64,000 nucleotides of DNA from Ruminococcus flavefaciens (GCF_900143025.1 NZ_FRCT01000004.1:186001-250000); one strand, 5' to 3'; positions 51,509 through 60,474 are shown, counted from the stretch's first letter. Numbers and translations: made by a program. The notes: generated by a model from the letters alone, not told the origin.

Positions 51509-51985
51509 TTAAAAGCTGATATCCGTAAATATCAGCTTTTTTACTATATTCAGCTTTGTAAAGGCAAAGCCAATGAACGCTCCCGAAATATTCAGGATAA
51601 AGTCGTCTATATCGCAGCTTCCGCGCATTGTAAGAAACTGAACTATCTCCGCACCTATGATAACTGCCGTAATTGTAAGTGCGAACACACCAAAGCTGCG
51701 CTGCTTCTTCCATAGAGCAGGGAAAAATATCCCCGCAGGCATAAATACAGCAAGATTGCCCCACAGATTGTCAAAGGACAGTTCTCCGTAAACTGCATCG
51801 TCTGCGCGAAAATACCTTACAAACTCAATAATTGTGCGAAAGGGCACGAAGTTGGTATTCTCACGAAAGTATTCACCATAGGTATAAAAGTTCAGCATAC
51901 TGCTCCTGATATAAAATAGCAGATAATACACAGCGGCTGCATACAGTACAAAAAGAGCAAAAACTATAAGTCTTTTAGCTCTCAT
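51509..51985 (-). CDS. VanZ-family membrane protein
   Basis: Protein of 158 residues from ATG 51985, one base after the upstream stop codon; the longer frame to 52009 overlaps that gene. Four or five membrane segments. NFVPFRTIIEF, NLWGNLAVFMPAGIFFPALW and RGSCDIDDFILNISGAFIGF are VanZ-like signatures. VanZ proteins give low-level teicoplanin resistance in some hosts, but most are of unknown role. The C-terminal codons form the following hairpin. Confidence 0.88.
   Translation of the reverse strand: MRAKRLIVFALFVLYAAAVYYLLFYIRSSMLNFYTYGEYFRENTNFVPFRTIIEFVRYFRADDAVYGELSFDNLWGNLAVFMPAGIFFPALWKKQRSFGVFALTITAVIIGAEIVQFLTMRGSCDIDDFILNISGAFIGFAFTKLNIVKKLIFTDISF
51511..51540 (-). terminator. Terminator overlapping the 3' end of the VanZ gene
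   Basis: AAAAGCTGATAT/ATATCAGCTTTT, a 12-bp stem inside the last codons of the gene. T runs flank it on both sides. Confidence 0.8.
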
Positions 51986-51986
51986 C

Positions 51987-53189
51987 TCAGTCAACGAGAG
52001 TAGGATCAAAGTCCTCCTCCCATGGGAGTCCCCACTTATTGAGAGCCTCCATGAACGGATCGGGATCGAATTCCTCGATATTGTAAACGCCAGCCTTCTT
52101 CCATGTGCCTGTCATTATCATCATAGCACCGATCATTGCAGGTACACCTGTTGTATAGGAGATAGCCTGTGAGCCAACTTCCTTGTAGCACTCCTGATGA
52201 TCGCAGATATTGTAGAGGTAGTAGTTCTTATCCTTGCCGTCCTTCTTTCCGCGGAAGATACAGCCGATATTTGTCTTGCCCACTGTTCTCGGACCAAGTG
52301 ATGCAGGGTCGGGAAGTACAGCCTTCAGGAACTGGAGAGGTACTATCTCCTTGCCCTCGTACATGATAGGCTCGATAGATGTCATACCTACGTTTTCAAG
52401 GCACTTCAGATGTGTGAGATAGCTCTGACCGAATGTCATAAAGAAGCGGATACGCTTGATGCCCTTGATATTGAGCGCGAGAGACTCAAGCTCCTCGTGG
52501 TGGAGAAGGTACATATCCTTCTCACCTACGCCTTTGAAGTTGTAAACACGCTTTATCTCCATAGGCTCAGTCTCTACCCACTTGCCGTCCTCGATGTAGC
52601 TGCCCTTAGCAGATACCTCACGGATATTTATTTCAGGGTTGAAGTTTGTAGCAAACGGATAACCGTGGTCGCCGCCGTTGCAGTCGAGGATATCAATGTA
52701 GTTTATCTCATCGAACTGATGCTTCATTGCGTATGCGGAGAATACTCCTGTAACGCCAGGGTCAAAGCCGCTTCCGAGGAGAGCTGTGATGCCAGCCTTT
52801 TCAAATCTCTCGCGGTATGCCCACTGCCACTTGTACTCGAATTTAGCAGTATCAAGAGGTTCGTAGTTTGCTGTATCAACATAGTGTGTCTTTGTAGCGA
52901 GACAAGCGTCCATTATTGTAAGGTCCTGATATGGGAGCGCAAGGTTCAGCACTACATCTGGCTTATAGCTGTTGATAAGAGCAACGAGCTCGTCAACATT
53001 GTCTGCGTTTACCTGTGCAGTCTCGATAACAGTCTTTGTTGTAGGCTGGAGCTTTTCCTTCAGCGCGTCGCACTTTGACTTAGTACGGCTTGCTATCATA
53101 ATGCCCTCAAATACCTCGCTGTTCTGACAGCACTTGTGGATTGCTACTGATGCTACGCCTCCGCAGCCGATGATCATACATTTTCCCAT
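51987..53189 (-). CDS. Saccharopine dehydrogenase-like carboxynorspermidine synthase
   Basis: Protein of 400 residues. N-terminal Rossmann motif MIIGCGGVASVAIHKCCQ, NLALPYQDLTIMDACLATKT and ALLGSGFDPGVTGVFSAYA. It is the carboxy(nor)spermidine dehydrogenase branch of the saccharopine dehydrogenase family, which condenses putrescine or diaminopropane with aspartate semialdehyde. Presence of nspC downstream and of spe genes upstream supports this over lysine metabolism. GGAGGAATTAAAAA precedes the ATG. A degraded copy of its first ~40 bases and leader occurs at 53781-53841. Confidence 0.92.
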   Translation of the reverse strand: MGKCMIIGCGGVASVAIHKCCQNSEVFEGIMIASRTKSKCDALKEKLQPTTKTVIETAQVNADNVDELVALINSYKPDVVLNLALPYQDLTIMDACLATKTHYVDTANYEPLDTAKFEYKWQWAYRERFEKAGITALLGSGFDPGVTGVFSAYAMKHQFDEINYIDILDCNGGDHGYPFATNFNPEINIREVSAKGSYIEDGKWVETEPMEIKRVYNFKGVGEKDMYLLHHEELESLALNIKGIKRIRFFMTFGQSYLTHLKCLENVGMTSIEPIMYEGKEIVPLQFLKAVLPDPASLGPRTVGKTNIGCIFRGKKDGKDKNYYLYNICDHQECYKEVGSQAISYTTGVPAMIGAMMIMTGTWKKAGVYNIEEFDPDPFMEALNKWGLPWEEDFDPTLVD

Positions 53190-53255
53190 TTTTTAATTCC
53201 TCCGTATCTTTAATAATATTATTTATGTTTATTATATGAATAACATCTGTATTTA

Positions 53256-53741
53256 CTAAAACTCAGACAAGCTTTCCAAATAAGTTTTTGTCAGGTATAT
53301 TCCCAGCACAACCAGCATTACAGCCCCGACAAATATACATATCCCTTTTATTGCCTGAATTCTGCCGTGTCTTTCTTCCTCAGGACAGATAAAGGAGCGT
53401 GGATTTTCAGGGTCTACCAGAAGCTCGACATGAGTTCCCGCAGGCTTCTTTTTTATCCACGAGCCGCTGCATTTGCCTGTACATCTGCATAATTCGCCCT
53501 TGTAGCTGTACTCATATACAGGCGCACGCTCTGAATATGTAGTATCTTTTTCTCTGTCATAAAAAGAAACATCGGTAAAATGAATTACTTCCGCAACAAC
53601 TCTTTCGGTACATCTTGCTCTTTTTTTCTTTTCTTTCACTGCGCTCATTAACACCAAGAAAAGTATACTAACTGAAAACGCAATTGCTGCCAAAGCAATA
53701 AAAATAACAAGACCTTTTTCCAGTATTTTTTCTAAATCCAT
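53256..53741 (-). CDS. DUF3592-like membrane protein (paralogue 1)
   Basis: Protein of 161 residues: one membrane helix at about 12-34, a middle beta-rich domain (APVYEYSYKGELCRC, then SGSWIKKKPAGTHVELLVDP), and a second helix at about 133-153. The PVYEYxYxG and GThVELLVDPENP pattern is that of DUF3592. Function unknown. One of four related genes interleaved with the polyamine genes; this copy appears intact. Confidence 0.86.
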   Translation of the reverse strand: MDLEKILEKGLVIFIALAAIAFSVSILFLVLMSAVKEKKKRARCTERVVAEVIHFTDVSFYDREKDTTYSERAPVYEYSYKGELCRCTGKCSGSWIKKKPAGTHVELLVDPENPRSFICPEEERHGRIQAIKGICIFVGAVMLVVLGIYLTKTYLESLSEF

Positions 53742-53780
53742 AGGCTCACCTGCTTTATAGTATCAACTTCATTGATATGA

Positions 53781-53841
53781 GAAGCAACTCCTTCTCAGCC
53801 GATGACAATACATTTTCCCGTTTTTAATTTCTCGTATCTTT
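53781..53841 (-). pseudogene. Decayed copy of the carboxynorspermidine synthase 5' end
   Basis: This stretch aligns with 53145-53205 at roughly three-quarters identity by eye, including GAAAATGTAT, CATCGGCTG and the AAAGATACG leader, read on the minus strand. The start is changed and an in-frame stop follows quickly. It marks a past tandem duplication of this gene start together with the neighbouring DUF3592 gene. Confidence 0.7.
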
Positions 53842-53930
53842 GGTATTTTGCATACTATCCGAATAATTACCTTTCATAATTATTATTCCAACAGCAATGG
53901 AAATCACTCCGAAAATCATCAAAATTACAA
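53824..53930 (-). pseudogene. Frameshifted C-terminal helix of the next DUF3592 gene
   Basis: In the -1 frame relative to the gene at 53925, the DNA reads KNLIIVILMIFGVISIAVGI followed by a short polar tail and TAA at 53824-53826. That is the second membrane helix expected for DUF3592 proteins, which is missing from the annotated frame. Confidence 0.7.
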
Positions 53931-54293
53931 TGATAAGATTTTTTGGTGTCCTTCCTTTGAACAATATATTACATTCGGTTTGTCAGGGGCAACAAATATC
54001 TTGACCTTTTCACCTTCATCAAAAATCCATCTGCTGCTTTCGGTTCCGTTTACTCTTACAGATTTGCCCTCATAATTATACAAATATACAGGAGTATATG
54101 TAAAGCCGTCATCGTCACGTTTTTTGATTATCCTTTCAACTACAGCTTCAGTTTCAACAGTACATCTTTTTTTATTTCTGACTGATGAACTATTCAAAAA
54201 GTAACCTGAGATCAATAACAGAATTCCAATCAGCAGGAATACTATTCCTCCCAAACTGAAACATTTAAATAATCTTTTCATTCTATCAGACAT
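53925..54293 (-). CDS. DUF3592-like membrane protein (paralogue 2), apparently truncated by a frameshift
   Basis: Protein of 122 residues with one membrane helix at about 13-33 and the DUF3592 middle domain (TPVYLYNYEGKSVRV, then DEGEKVKIFVAPDKPNVIYC). It ends abruptly after KEGHQKILSL, without the second helix that the two neighbouring paralogues have. One extra A in the AAA of TTCAAAGG near 53940 would join it to the helix in the other frame (stop at 53824). Either decay or a sequencing error. Confidence 0.75.
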   Translation of the reverse strand: MSDRMKRLFKCFSLGGIVFLLIGILLLISGYFLNSSSVRNKKRCTVETEAVVERIIKKRDDDGFTYTPVYLYNYEGKSVRVNGTESSRWIFDEGEKVKIFVAPDKPNVIYCSKEGHQKILSL

Positions 54294-54306
54294 ACTCCTT
54301 CGTATC

Positions 54307-54750
54307 TCACATTGATTTTATCATACATATCATTATAAAAATCGGAAAAATAATAAGTATACTGCTCCATATTATAAAAGATGCCGTTTCCTTTGCATGA
54401 AAAAAATCACAAGGATTATCAGGATCTACCTTGATCTCTAAATGTGTACCTACAGGATACTTCTTTGCCGAAGCGGTATCATACGCTTGTTTATATACAT
54501 TTCCGCAATAGTAATACTCTAAAACAGGGTGTTCGGTGTAATAATCTCCATTTTCACCTTCGTGCCGTTTAGATATCACATCAACTACTGTTGCGTCCGT
54601 ACTTTCCGTACACTTTTTAAAAAGCTTGTATCTGCTTACTAAATAATAAACACCGATAGCCACGAAAAGCATGGGTATAAGAAATATAAACGATATAGAA
54701 AATATGAAAAATAAAATTATGATTATAACAAAAATAATACCTGCAACCAT
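54307..54750 (-). CDS. DUF3592-like membrane protein (paralogue 3)
   Basis: Protein of 147 residues: long N-terminal hydrophobic region (about 1-42), DUF3592 middle domain (HPVLEYYYCGNVYKQ, then YPVGTHLEIKVDPDNPCDF) and a second helix at about 124-145. AGAGGAAAAC precedes the ATG. Intact. Its base composition is more AT-rich than that of the polyamine genes around it. Confidence 0.85.
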   Translation of the reverse strand: MVAGIIFVIIIILFFIFSISFIFLIPMLFVAIGVYYLVSRYKLFKKCTESTDATVVDVISKRHEGENGDYYTEHPVLEYYYCGNVYKQAYDTASAKKYPVGTHLEIKVDPDNPCDFFHAKETASFIIWSSILIIFPIFIMICMIKSM

Positions 54751-54758
54751 GTTTTCCT

Positions 54759-55220
54759 CTATTTAATGTTCAGCTTCATCGGTGTGAATGGTGATTTTTT
54801 ATCCTCGAAGCCAAGCTTCTTATAAAGCGGATATCCGTCATTGGAAGCCTGAAGCTCGATATAGTCAAGCTCCATAGTCTTAGCGTCCTTGATAAGGAGT
54901 TCCATAAGCTCTGTAGCTATTCCCTGTCGGCGGTAGTCCGCATCGGTAAACACATTGAGTACCGTTCCTACTCGTCCTCTCGGGAAATTCGGGTTTGGCG
55001 GCATCTCCCTTACTGTAAGGAAAGCCGAGCCAACCAGCTTTCCGCCGTCCTCTGCAAGATAAGCAAAGAGGTCACAGTTAAGGTGATCCGCGTAATACCG
55101 CGGAAGCCTTGCCTTTATTTTTGCAGCCTCGGCATCTGTCATTTCGGGAAAGTCCTCACGAAGATACTTAATGCGTATGTCCGCAAGTCCCGAGGCATTC
55201 TGCGCTCTGAATATATTCAT
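54759..55220 (-). CDS. GNAT-family N-acetyltransferase
   Basis: Protein of 153 residues from ATG 55220 after AGGTGA; a GTG at 55229 is the alternative. GNAT motifs: VLNVFTDADYRRQGIATELM (motif A with the pyrophosphate loop) and LDYIELQASNDGYPLYKKLGF (motif B). Substrate unknown. A polyamine acetyltransferase role is tempting from context but nothing in the sequence shows it. Confidence 0.9.
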   Translation of the reverse strand: MNIFRAQNASGLADIRIKYLREDFPEMTDAEAAKIKARLPRYYADHLNCDLFAYLAEDGGKLVGSAFLTVREMPPNPNFPRGRVGTVLNVFTDADYRRQGIATELMELLIKDAKTMELDYIELQASNDGYPLYKKLGFEDKKSPFTPMKLNIK

Positions 55221-55225
55221 TTTTA

Positions 55226-55816
55226 TCACCTGTAGTCGTCATTCGGATCTTCAGCATCTTCATCGCTGACGTTTGTTATATATACGTTATTCTGCGATCT
55301 TTTCTTCATTGCTGCACATACCGCGATCACAGCTATAGCAACAACTGCAAGCGGTACTATTATTATCACGAGCCAGAAGATCGAAAATTCGTGTTCTATA
55401 TCCTTAAAGACCTTGTTTCGGTTGTATTCGGGATCGTACATCTTACCGGGGTCACCTTCGGATATCTTCACCTCAACCTTTTCGCCCACCTTATATTTTA
55501 TTATGTTTGAGCTTACACTGCCCTCAACGTTATAGGTCCTGCCGTTGTATTCGTACTGATAAACAGGCGTATAGACTATAGATCTGCTGTCCTCAGTGAC
55601 CTTTTCATGCTCACGGTTCTCGGATATGACAGCTGTTACAGATACGTTGTATATTGAAGTATCCTGCTTGACTGCGCCGTTTATCAAATTCTTTATTGCC
55701 ACAAATGCCAGACCTGCAACAATGCCGAAAAATATCACGACAGCAGCGATAATAGCTCCAAGCTTCACGGCAACGCCTCTGTTATTTGGCTCATATCCAT
55801 TGGAATTGTTATCCAT
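55226..55816 (-). CDS. DUF3592-like membrane protein (paralogue 4)
   Basis: Protein of 196 residues. Membrane helix at about 17-42, middle domain with TPVYQYEYNGRTYNVEG and YKVGEKVEVKISEGDPGKMY, second helix at about 142-168, then a polar acidic tail (SDEDAEDPNDD). The most divergent of the four paralogues and the only one with a long tail. It lies 12 bp after speB and is probably cotranscribed. Confidence 0.86.
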   Translation of the reverse strand: MDNNSNGYEPNNRGVAVKLGAIIAAVVIFFGIVAGLAFVAIKNLINGAVKQDTSIYNVSVTAVISENREHEKVTEDSRSIVYTPVYQYEYNGRTYNVEGSVSSNIIKYKVGEKVEVKISEGDPGKMYDPEYNRNKVFKDIEHEFSIFWLVIIIVPLAVVAIAVIAVCAAMKKRSQNNVYITNVSDEDAEDPNDDYR

Positions 55817-55828
55817 TCACTGCACCTC

Positions 55829-56680
55829 TTATGAAAGGGCAAGAAGCATTTCTCTTATGATCTTGCAGGCAACTGCTGTAGAAACTCCGCTCTGATCGTA
55901 AACAGGGCTGAGCTCATTCACATCACAGCCAACGATATTGAGCTTGCTGCAAACAAGAGTTACAGCCTTTCTCAGCTCATCGAAGGTGACTCCTCCAGCC
56001 TCGGGAGTTCCCGTCCCCGGGAATATGGACGGGTCAAGCACATCAAGGTCAAGTGTGAAGTAAACATTCCTGCCCTTGAGCTTTTCAACTACCTCCTCAA
56101 GTCCGTCGAAGCTGAATTTATGCATCTCCGTATGCTCGTCCGCAAAGTAGAATTCCTCGCGGTCGCCGCTGCGGATACCGAACTGGAAGATATGGTCATC
56201 GCCAACAAGTTCATGACAGCGTCTTAATACACAGGCGTGAGAGAGCTTCTGACCGAGATAATCGTCGCGCAGGTCTGCATGAGCGTCAAAGTGAACGATA
56301 TAAAGGTCATCGTACTTTTCCTTCACAGCCATTACAGAGCCGAGAGTAACAAGGTGCTCGCCGCCTATCATAAACGGGATTTTTTCATCTGCAAGTATAA
56401 TATCCGCACGGTCAGTTATATCGGCTATGACGCTTTCAGTGCTTCCGAAGGGGAGCTCTAAATCTCCGCTGTCAAAATAGCTGTAATCCGTCATATCCTT
56501 GTTCTGGTAAGGACTGTAGGTCTCGATACCGAAGCTTTCATTTCTTATTGCCGAAGGAGCAAAACGAGTACCGGGACGAAAACTTGTAGTGCCGTCAAAG
56601 CCTGCACCGAAAAGGACTACCTTAGCGTCATCGTATTCAGCATCGCAGGCGATAAAGGTCTGTATATTCTTATTCAACAT
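55829..56680 (-). CDS. speB: Agmatinase-family ureohydrolase
   Basis: Protein of 283 residues. Mn-binding motifs: GGEHLVTLG near 108, VHFDAHADLRDD near 131 and TLDLDVLDPSIFPGTGTPE near 208-226, all typical of ureohydrolases. With the decarboxylase in this cluster, it would convert agmatine to putrescine, or N1-aminopropylagmatine to spermidine. The sequence cannot tell these apart. It overlaps the end of speE by 11 bases, so the two are coupled. Confidence 0.94.
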   Translation of the reverse strand: MLNKNIQTFIACDAEYDDAKVVLFGAGFDGTTSFRPGTRFAPSAIRNESFGIETYSPYQNKDMTDYSYFDSGDLELPFGSTESVIADITDRADIILADEKIPFMIGGEHLVTLGSVMAVKEKYDDLYIVHFDAHADLRDDYLGQKLSHACVLRRCHELVGDDHIFQFGIRSGDREEFYFADEHTEMHKFSFDGLEEVVEKLKGRNVYFTLDLDVLDPSIFPGTGTPEAGGVTFDELRKAVTLVCSKLNIVGCDVNELSPVYDQSGVSTAVACKIIREMLLALS

Positions 56681-57521
56681 CTTTGAGAAGCTCCTCTACA
56701 TAGCACGGAAGTGCAAATGCACCTACGTGAAGTCTTGGATTATAGTATCTGGTCTTTAAGCCCAGCATACTCCATTTTGTGCCGTTATAATCATTGGTGG
56801 GGTGATACTTCTTTGAAGCAAAGCCAAAAAGCCAGTGTCCCGACGGATAAGTAGGGATATGTGCCTGATAAACCTTGCTTATGGGGAAGCTCTCCACAAT
56901 GCGCTTGTGCGAACGCTGCATAGCTGCTGCGTCCTCGTCATAGAAAGGACTTTCATGCTGATTTACCATGATACCGTCCTCACGGAGTGCCTTGAAGCAG
57001 CTTCCGTAGAACTCCTTTGTGAAAAGTCCCTCTCCCGGACCGAAGGGGTCTGTGGAGTCAACGATTATAACGTCGTATTTATCTGTACAGCGGCGAATGA
57101 ACTTAACGCCGTCCTCATAGTAAACATGAACTCTCGGGTCATCAAAGCGGCAGGCTGTTGTAGGGAGGTACTTCTTGCAGACCTCAACAACAAGCTCATC
57201 TATCTCAACAAGGTCGATATTCTCGACAGAGGGATAGCGTGTGAGCTCGCGGACAACACCGCCGTCGCCTGCGCCTATAACAAGTATATTCTTAGGATTT
57301 GGGTGAACAGCCATAGGCACATGGGTTATCATCTCGTGGTAGATGAATTCGTCCTTTTCCGTCAGCATCATATAGCCGTCAAGAGTAAGAAAACGTCCGA
57401 ACTCCTTTGAGTCGAAAATATCTATGCGCTGAAACTCGCTGTTTCCGCTGTAAATCTGATGATCCACCTTTATTGAAAACTTAACATTCGGAGTATGTCT
57501 CTCCGTGAACCATAATTCCAT
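56670..57521 (-). CDS. speE: Spermidine synthase / polyamine aminopropyltransferase
   Basis: Protein of 283 residues from ATG 57521, which follows a perfect AGGAGG; the frame extends to 57590 without support. MELWFTERHTPNVKFSIKVD is the family N-terminus; VIGAGDGGVVRELTRYP binds decarboxylated SAM and IIVDSTDPFGPGEGLF carries the catalytic Asp region. Transfers an aminopropyl group from the SpeD product. Substrate may be putrescine or agmatine. Confidence 0.95.
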   Translation of the reverse strand: MELWFTERHTPNVKFSIKVDHQIYSGNSEFQRIDIFDSKEFGRFLTLDGYMMLTEKDEFIYHEMITHVPMAVHPNPKNILVIGAGDGGVVRELTRYPSVENIDLVEIDELVVEVCKKYLPTTACRFDDPRVHVYYEDGVKFIRRCTDKYDVIIVDSTDPFGPGEGLFTKEFYGSCFKALREDGIMVNQHESPFYDEDAAAMQRSHKRIVESFPISKVYQAHIPTYPSGHWLFGFASKKYHPTNDYNGTKWSMLGLKTRYYNPRLHVGAFALPCYVEELLKDVE

Positions 57522-57539
57522 ACTATACCTCCTATAGAT

Positions 57540-57564
57540 AAAAATACAGCATAGCTGTATTTTT
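57540..57564 (-). terminator. Hairpin just upstream of speE
   Basis: AAAAATACAGC/GCTGTATTTTT (11-bp stem, three-base loop) lies 18 bases before the speE start. It may terminate the upstream transcript or attenuate entry to speE. Confidence 0.65.
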
Positions 57565-57598
57565 ACCTGAGCCGTTAGCAATAAGCCCATAAACTGAT

Positions 57599-57673
57599 TG
57601 TAGGGGCAGATGCCTACATCCGCCCGCTAAATGATGAAAATTAATCGGGGCGATGTGGGCATCGCCCCCTACA
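57599..57673. repeat. Pair of palindromic repeats
   Basis: Two hairpins in one unit bounded by TGTAGGGG and CCCCTACA: GGGGCAGATG/CATCCGCCC (one mismatch) and GGGGCGATG/CATCGCCCC. They sit between the DUF2798 gene and speE. Confidence 0.75.
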
Positions 57674-57685
57674 AAGCCGTTATAT

Positions 57686-58180
57686 TTATTTTCTGTCAGC
57701 AGGAGGACCGCCAGCAGGAGGTCCTGACACACCATTCTTCTTCATAACGAATTTAAGGAATATAGGTGTTACGATGAAGATGACGATATATGCAGCAATA
57801 AGGCTGATTATAAGTGACTTGATAAACACAGGTACGAACGGCATCTTCTGACCGTGTGAGGTAGCCTGCTTGTAAGCCATGAACACCATTGAGAATGTAA
57901 GAATAGGTGTATAGATAAAGTCTGATACCAGTGTAGAAAGGAGTCTTGCAGGAAGGCTGTGCGGCTGAAGGTTGCATTTGCTCACGAGACCGTCCTCAAC
58001 CTTTTTCATTGGAACTATCATACCTATAATAAAGCTTATGATCGTGCTTATTACGAAGCTTATAAGGAATGCGGGCACTGTGAAATGTCCTGATGAGAGC
58101 GTACCTATAAGCGAAAGGCAGAAACTGAGCGTAACCGCCATAAGTATATTCATCTGTAATCCTATCTTCTTCATATTCAT
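57686..58180 (-). CDS. DUF2798-like membrane protein
   Basis: Protein of 164 residues with four membrane segments in two similar halves (AFLISFVISTIISFIIGMIV and SLIISLIAAYIVIFIVTPIF), the DUF2798 pattern. A Pro/Gly-rich end (SGPPAGGPPADRK). Function unknown. It is preceded by AGGAGGATATTTTT and lies among polyamine genes, so a transport-related role is possible but unproven. Confidence 0.82.
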   Translation of the reverse strand: MNMKKIGLQMNILMAVTLSFCLSLIGTLSSGHFTVPAFLISFVISTIISFIIGMIVPMKKVEDGLVSKCNLQPHSLPARLLSTLVSDFIYTPILTFSMVFMAYKQATSHGQKMPFVPVFIKSLIISLIAAYIVIFIVTPIFLKFVMKKNGVSGPPAGGPPADRK

Positions 58181-58235
58181 AAAAATATCCTCCTAAAAAT
58201 TAATACCCCATTGCTTTAAAACTGATTTATACCCC

Positions 58236-59687
58236 TTATATATCAAGGACATTCAGCCTTTCGATGCTGAGGTCCTCGGTTCCCGTCATCTGACAGCCCT
58301 TTTCCTTGGCATACTTTATATACTCGATTATTTCGGGAGTAATAAGCTCTCCGGGAGCGAGTATCGGTATTCCGGGCGGATAGCACATTACGAATTCGCT
58401 GCAAACCTCCCCTGCTGTCTCATCGAGTGGAAGTGAACGCTTTGTGGAGTAGAACGCCTTTCGCGGAGTTTCCGCAACAACAGGGCTGATATACTCCTGT
58501 GTGAGCATATTTGCTTCACTTTTGCCAAAACGCCGCTTTATCTCGGCTAAAGCACTGATAAGGCGCTCGATATCGCGTTTTCTGTCGCCTACGGAGATGT
58601 AAGCCAGCACATTGCCGATATCGCCGAATTCTATCTGTATATCGTACTCGTCGCGGAGAAGGTCATAGACCTCGATACCTGCAAGTCCGATAGGCAGAGT
58701 GTAGATACTCAGCTTTGACACATCGAAATCGTAAATACTGTCGCCGTTGATAAGCTCACGGGAATAAGCGTAATAGCCGCCTATCTCGTTTATCTCCGAG
58801 CGTGCGTACTCAGCCATTTCCACAGTCTGAGCAAATATCTCCCGTCCGCCGAGAGCAAGTCTCTTTCTGGAAATATCAAGGCTTGAAAGTAGCAGATAAG
58901 AAGCACTTGTGGTCTGTGTAAGGTTTATCACCTGACGCATATAGTCGGAATTGATATTCTTTCCCATAAGCAGGAAAGAGCTCTGTGTAAGGCTTCCCCC
59001 CGACTTATGCATACTTACCGACGCACAGTCTGCCCCTGCCGCCATAGCAGTCACGGGGAAGTTCTCGCCGAAGTAGAAATGAGTACCGTGAGCCTCGTCC
59101 ACCAGTACGAGCATACCGTGAGCGTGAGCAAGCTCTGTAATTTTCTTCAAGTCAGAGCATATACCGTAGTATGTCGGATTATTGACCATTATAGCCTTAG
59201 CATCGGGATTATCGAGTATAGCCTGCTCCACCTGAGCCACCGACATACCCAGTGCGATGCCCAGCTTGTGGTTCACATCGGGATTTACATAAACGGGAAC
59301 AGCTCCCGTGAGGATTATCGCATTTATCGCGCTCCTGTGTACATTTCGGGGCATGATTATCTTGTCGCCCTCCTTGCAGGCGTACATTATCATGCTCTGG
59401 ACCGCAGAGGTAGTTCCGCCCACCATAAAGAAGGCATGAGCCGCACCGAAGGCTTCTGCCGCCAGCATTTCCGCGTCCTTGATAACGGAAACGGGGTGAC
59501 ACAGGTTATCCAGCGGCTTCATGGAGTTTACATCAACATTCATGCAGTCCTCGCCGAGAAACTCGGTAAGCTCCATATTTCCCCTGCCGCGCTTGTGACC
59601 CGGCACATCGAAGGGCACTACTCTCATGCGTCGGAATTTTCTCAATGCCTCATATATAGGGGCATTTACCTGGGAAAGCTCAGCCAT
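58236..59687 (-). CDS. Fold-I Orn/Lys/Arg decarboxylase (probable arginine decarboxylase)
   Basis: Protein of 483 residues of the aminotransferase-like Orn/Lys/Arg decarboxylase class. [12 protein letters not shown] near 25, [15 protein letters not shown], and the PLP Lys in [15 protein letters not shown] near 230; C-terminal [13 protein letters not shown]. Bacillus SpeA has this length and form, and speB and speE nearby favour arginine as substrate; lysine or ornithine cannot be excluded. It overlaps speD by eight bases, so the two are translated together. Confidence 0.92.
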   Translation of the reverse strand: MAELSQVNAPIYEALRKFRRMRVVPFDVPGHKRGRGNMELTEFLGEDCMNVDVNSMKPLDNLCHPVSVIKDAEMLAAEAFGAAHAFFMVGGTTSAVQSMIMYACKEGDKIIMPRNVHRSAINAIILTGAVPVYVNPDVNHKLGIALGMSVAQVEQAILDNPDAKAIMVNNPTYYGICSDLKKITELAHAHGMLVLVDEAHGTHFYFGENFPVTAMAAGADCASVSMHKSGGSLTQSSFLLMGKNINSDYMRQVINLTQTTSASYLLLSSLDISRKRLALGGREIFAQTVEMAEYARSEINEIGGYYAYSRELINGDSIYDFDVSKLSIYTLPIGLAGIEVYDLLRDEYDIQIEFGDIGNVLAYISVGDRKRDIERLISALAEIKRRFGKSEANMLTQEYISPVVAETPRKAFYSTKRSLPLDETAGEVCSEFVMCYPPGIPILAPGELITPEIIEYIKYAKEKGCQMTGTEDLSIERLNVLDI

Positions 59688-60450
59688 TTCCGAACACGTT
59701 CCTTCCGCTGAAAATTTCTATCATCTCCCGCTGGAGCGCATTGGTTATCTCAAGTCTGCGCCTCGGCGGAAGCTCGTTCACATCTGTATTGAACAGATAG
59801 TTCTGGAGATCAAGCTCCTTTATAAGCATCTTTGTGTGGAACATATTAGCCTGATAGACATTTATATCCACAGCATCGTATTTATCAAGTATCTTTTCAT
59901 CGATATAATTCTGTATAGAAGTTATATCGTGGTCGATAAAGAGCTTTTCGCCGTCAAGATTACGGGTAAAGCCTCTTACTCTGTAATCCATTGTGATTAT
60001 ATCCGAATCAAAGCTTCCGATAAGATAGTCAAGAGCGGTAAGAGGAGTTATCTTGCCGCAGGTGGCAACATCTATATCCACACGGAAAGTGGCGATAGAT
60101 GTATCGGGGTGAAATTCGGGATAGGTATGCACGGTAACATGGCTCTTGTCAAGGTGAGCCACAGTTTCCGTACCGCCCGCCGGTATCATGGTATCATCGG
60201 CGATAAGGAAGGTAGCCGATGCGCCCTGCGGGTCATAGTCCTGACGGGAAACGCTGAGCACCTGTGCTCCTATCATCTCGGTTACATGAGTCATTATATC
60301 GGTTATACGCTCAGAATTGTACTGCTCGTCAACATAGGCGATATACTCCTGCTGAGAGCGTGCTGTCTTTGCATAACAGACATCATATATATTAAAGCTA
60401 AGTGATTTAGTCAGGTTGTTGAACCCATAAAGCTTGAGTTTATTCTCCAT
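59680..60450 (-). CDS. speD: S-adenosylmethionine decarboxylase proenzyme
   Basis: Protein of 256 residues, the longer (E. coli-like) SpeD class. [18 protein letters not shown] contains the Lys-Ser autocleavage site that forms the pyruvoyl group. Supplies the aminopropyl donor for SpeE. AAAGGTGTGG precedes the ATG. First gene of the polyamine operon and directly downstream of a long structured leader that ends in a terminator, so it is probably controlled by attenuation. Confidence 0.95.
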   Translation of the reverse strand: MENKLKLYGFNNLTKSLSFNIYDVCYAKTARSQQEYIAYVDEQYNSERITDIMTHVTEMIGAQVLSVSRQDYDPQGASATFLIADDTMIPAGGTETVAHLDKSHVTVHTYPEFHPDTSIATFRVDIDVATCGKITPLTALDYLIGSFDSDIITMDYRVRGFTRNLDGEKLFIDHDITSIQNYIDEKILDKYDAVDINVYQANMFHTKMLIKELDLQNYLFNTDVNELPPRRRLEITNALQREMIEIFSGRNVFGNG

Positions 60451-60474
60451 AATACCACACCTTTAAACAAAAAA

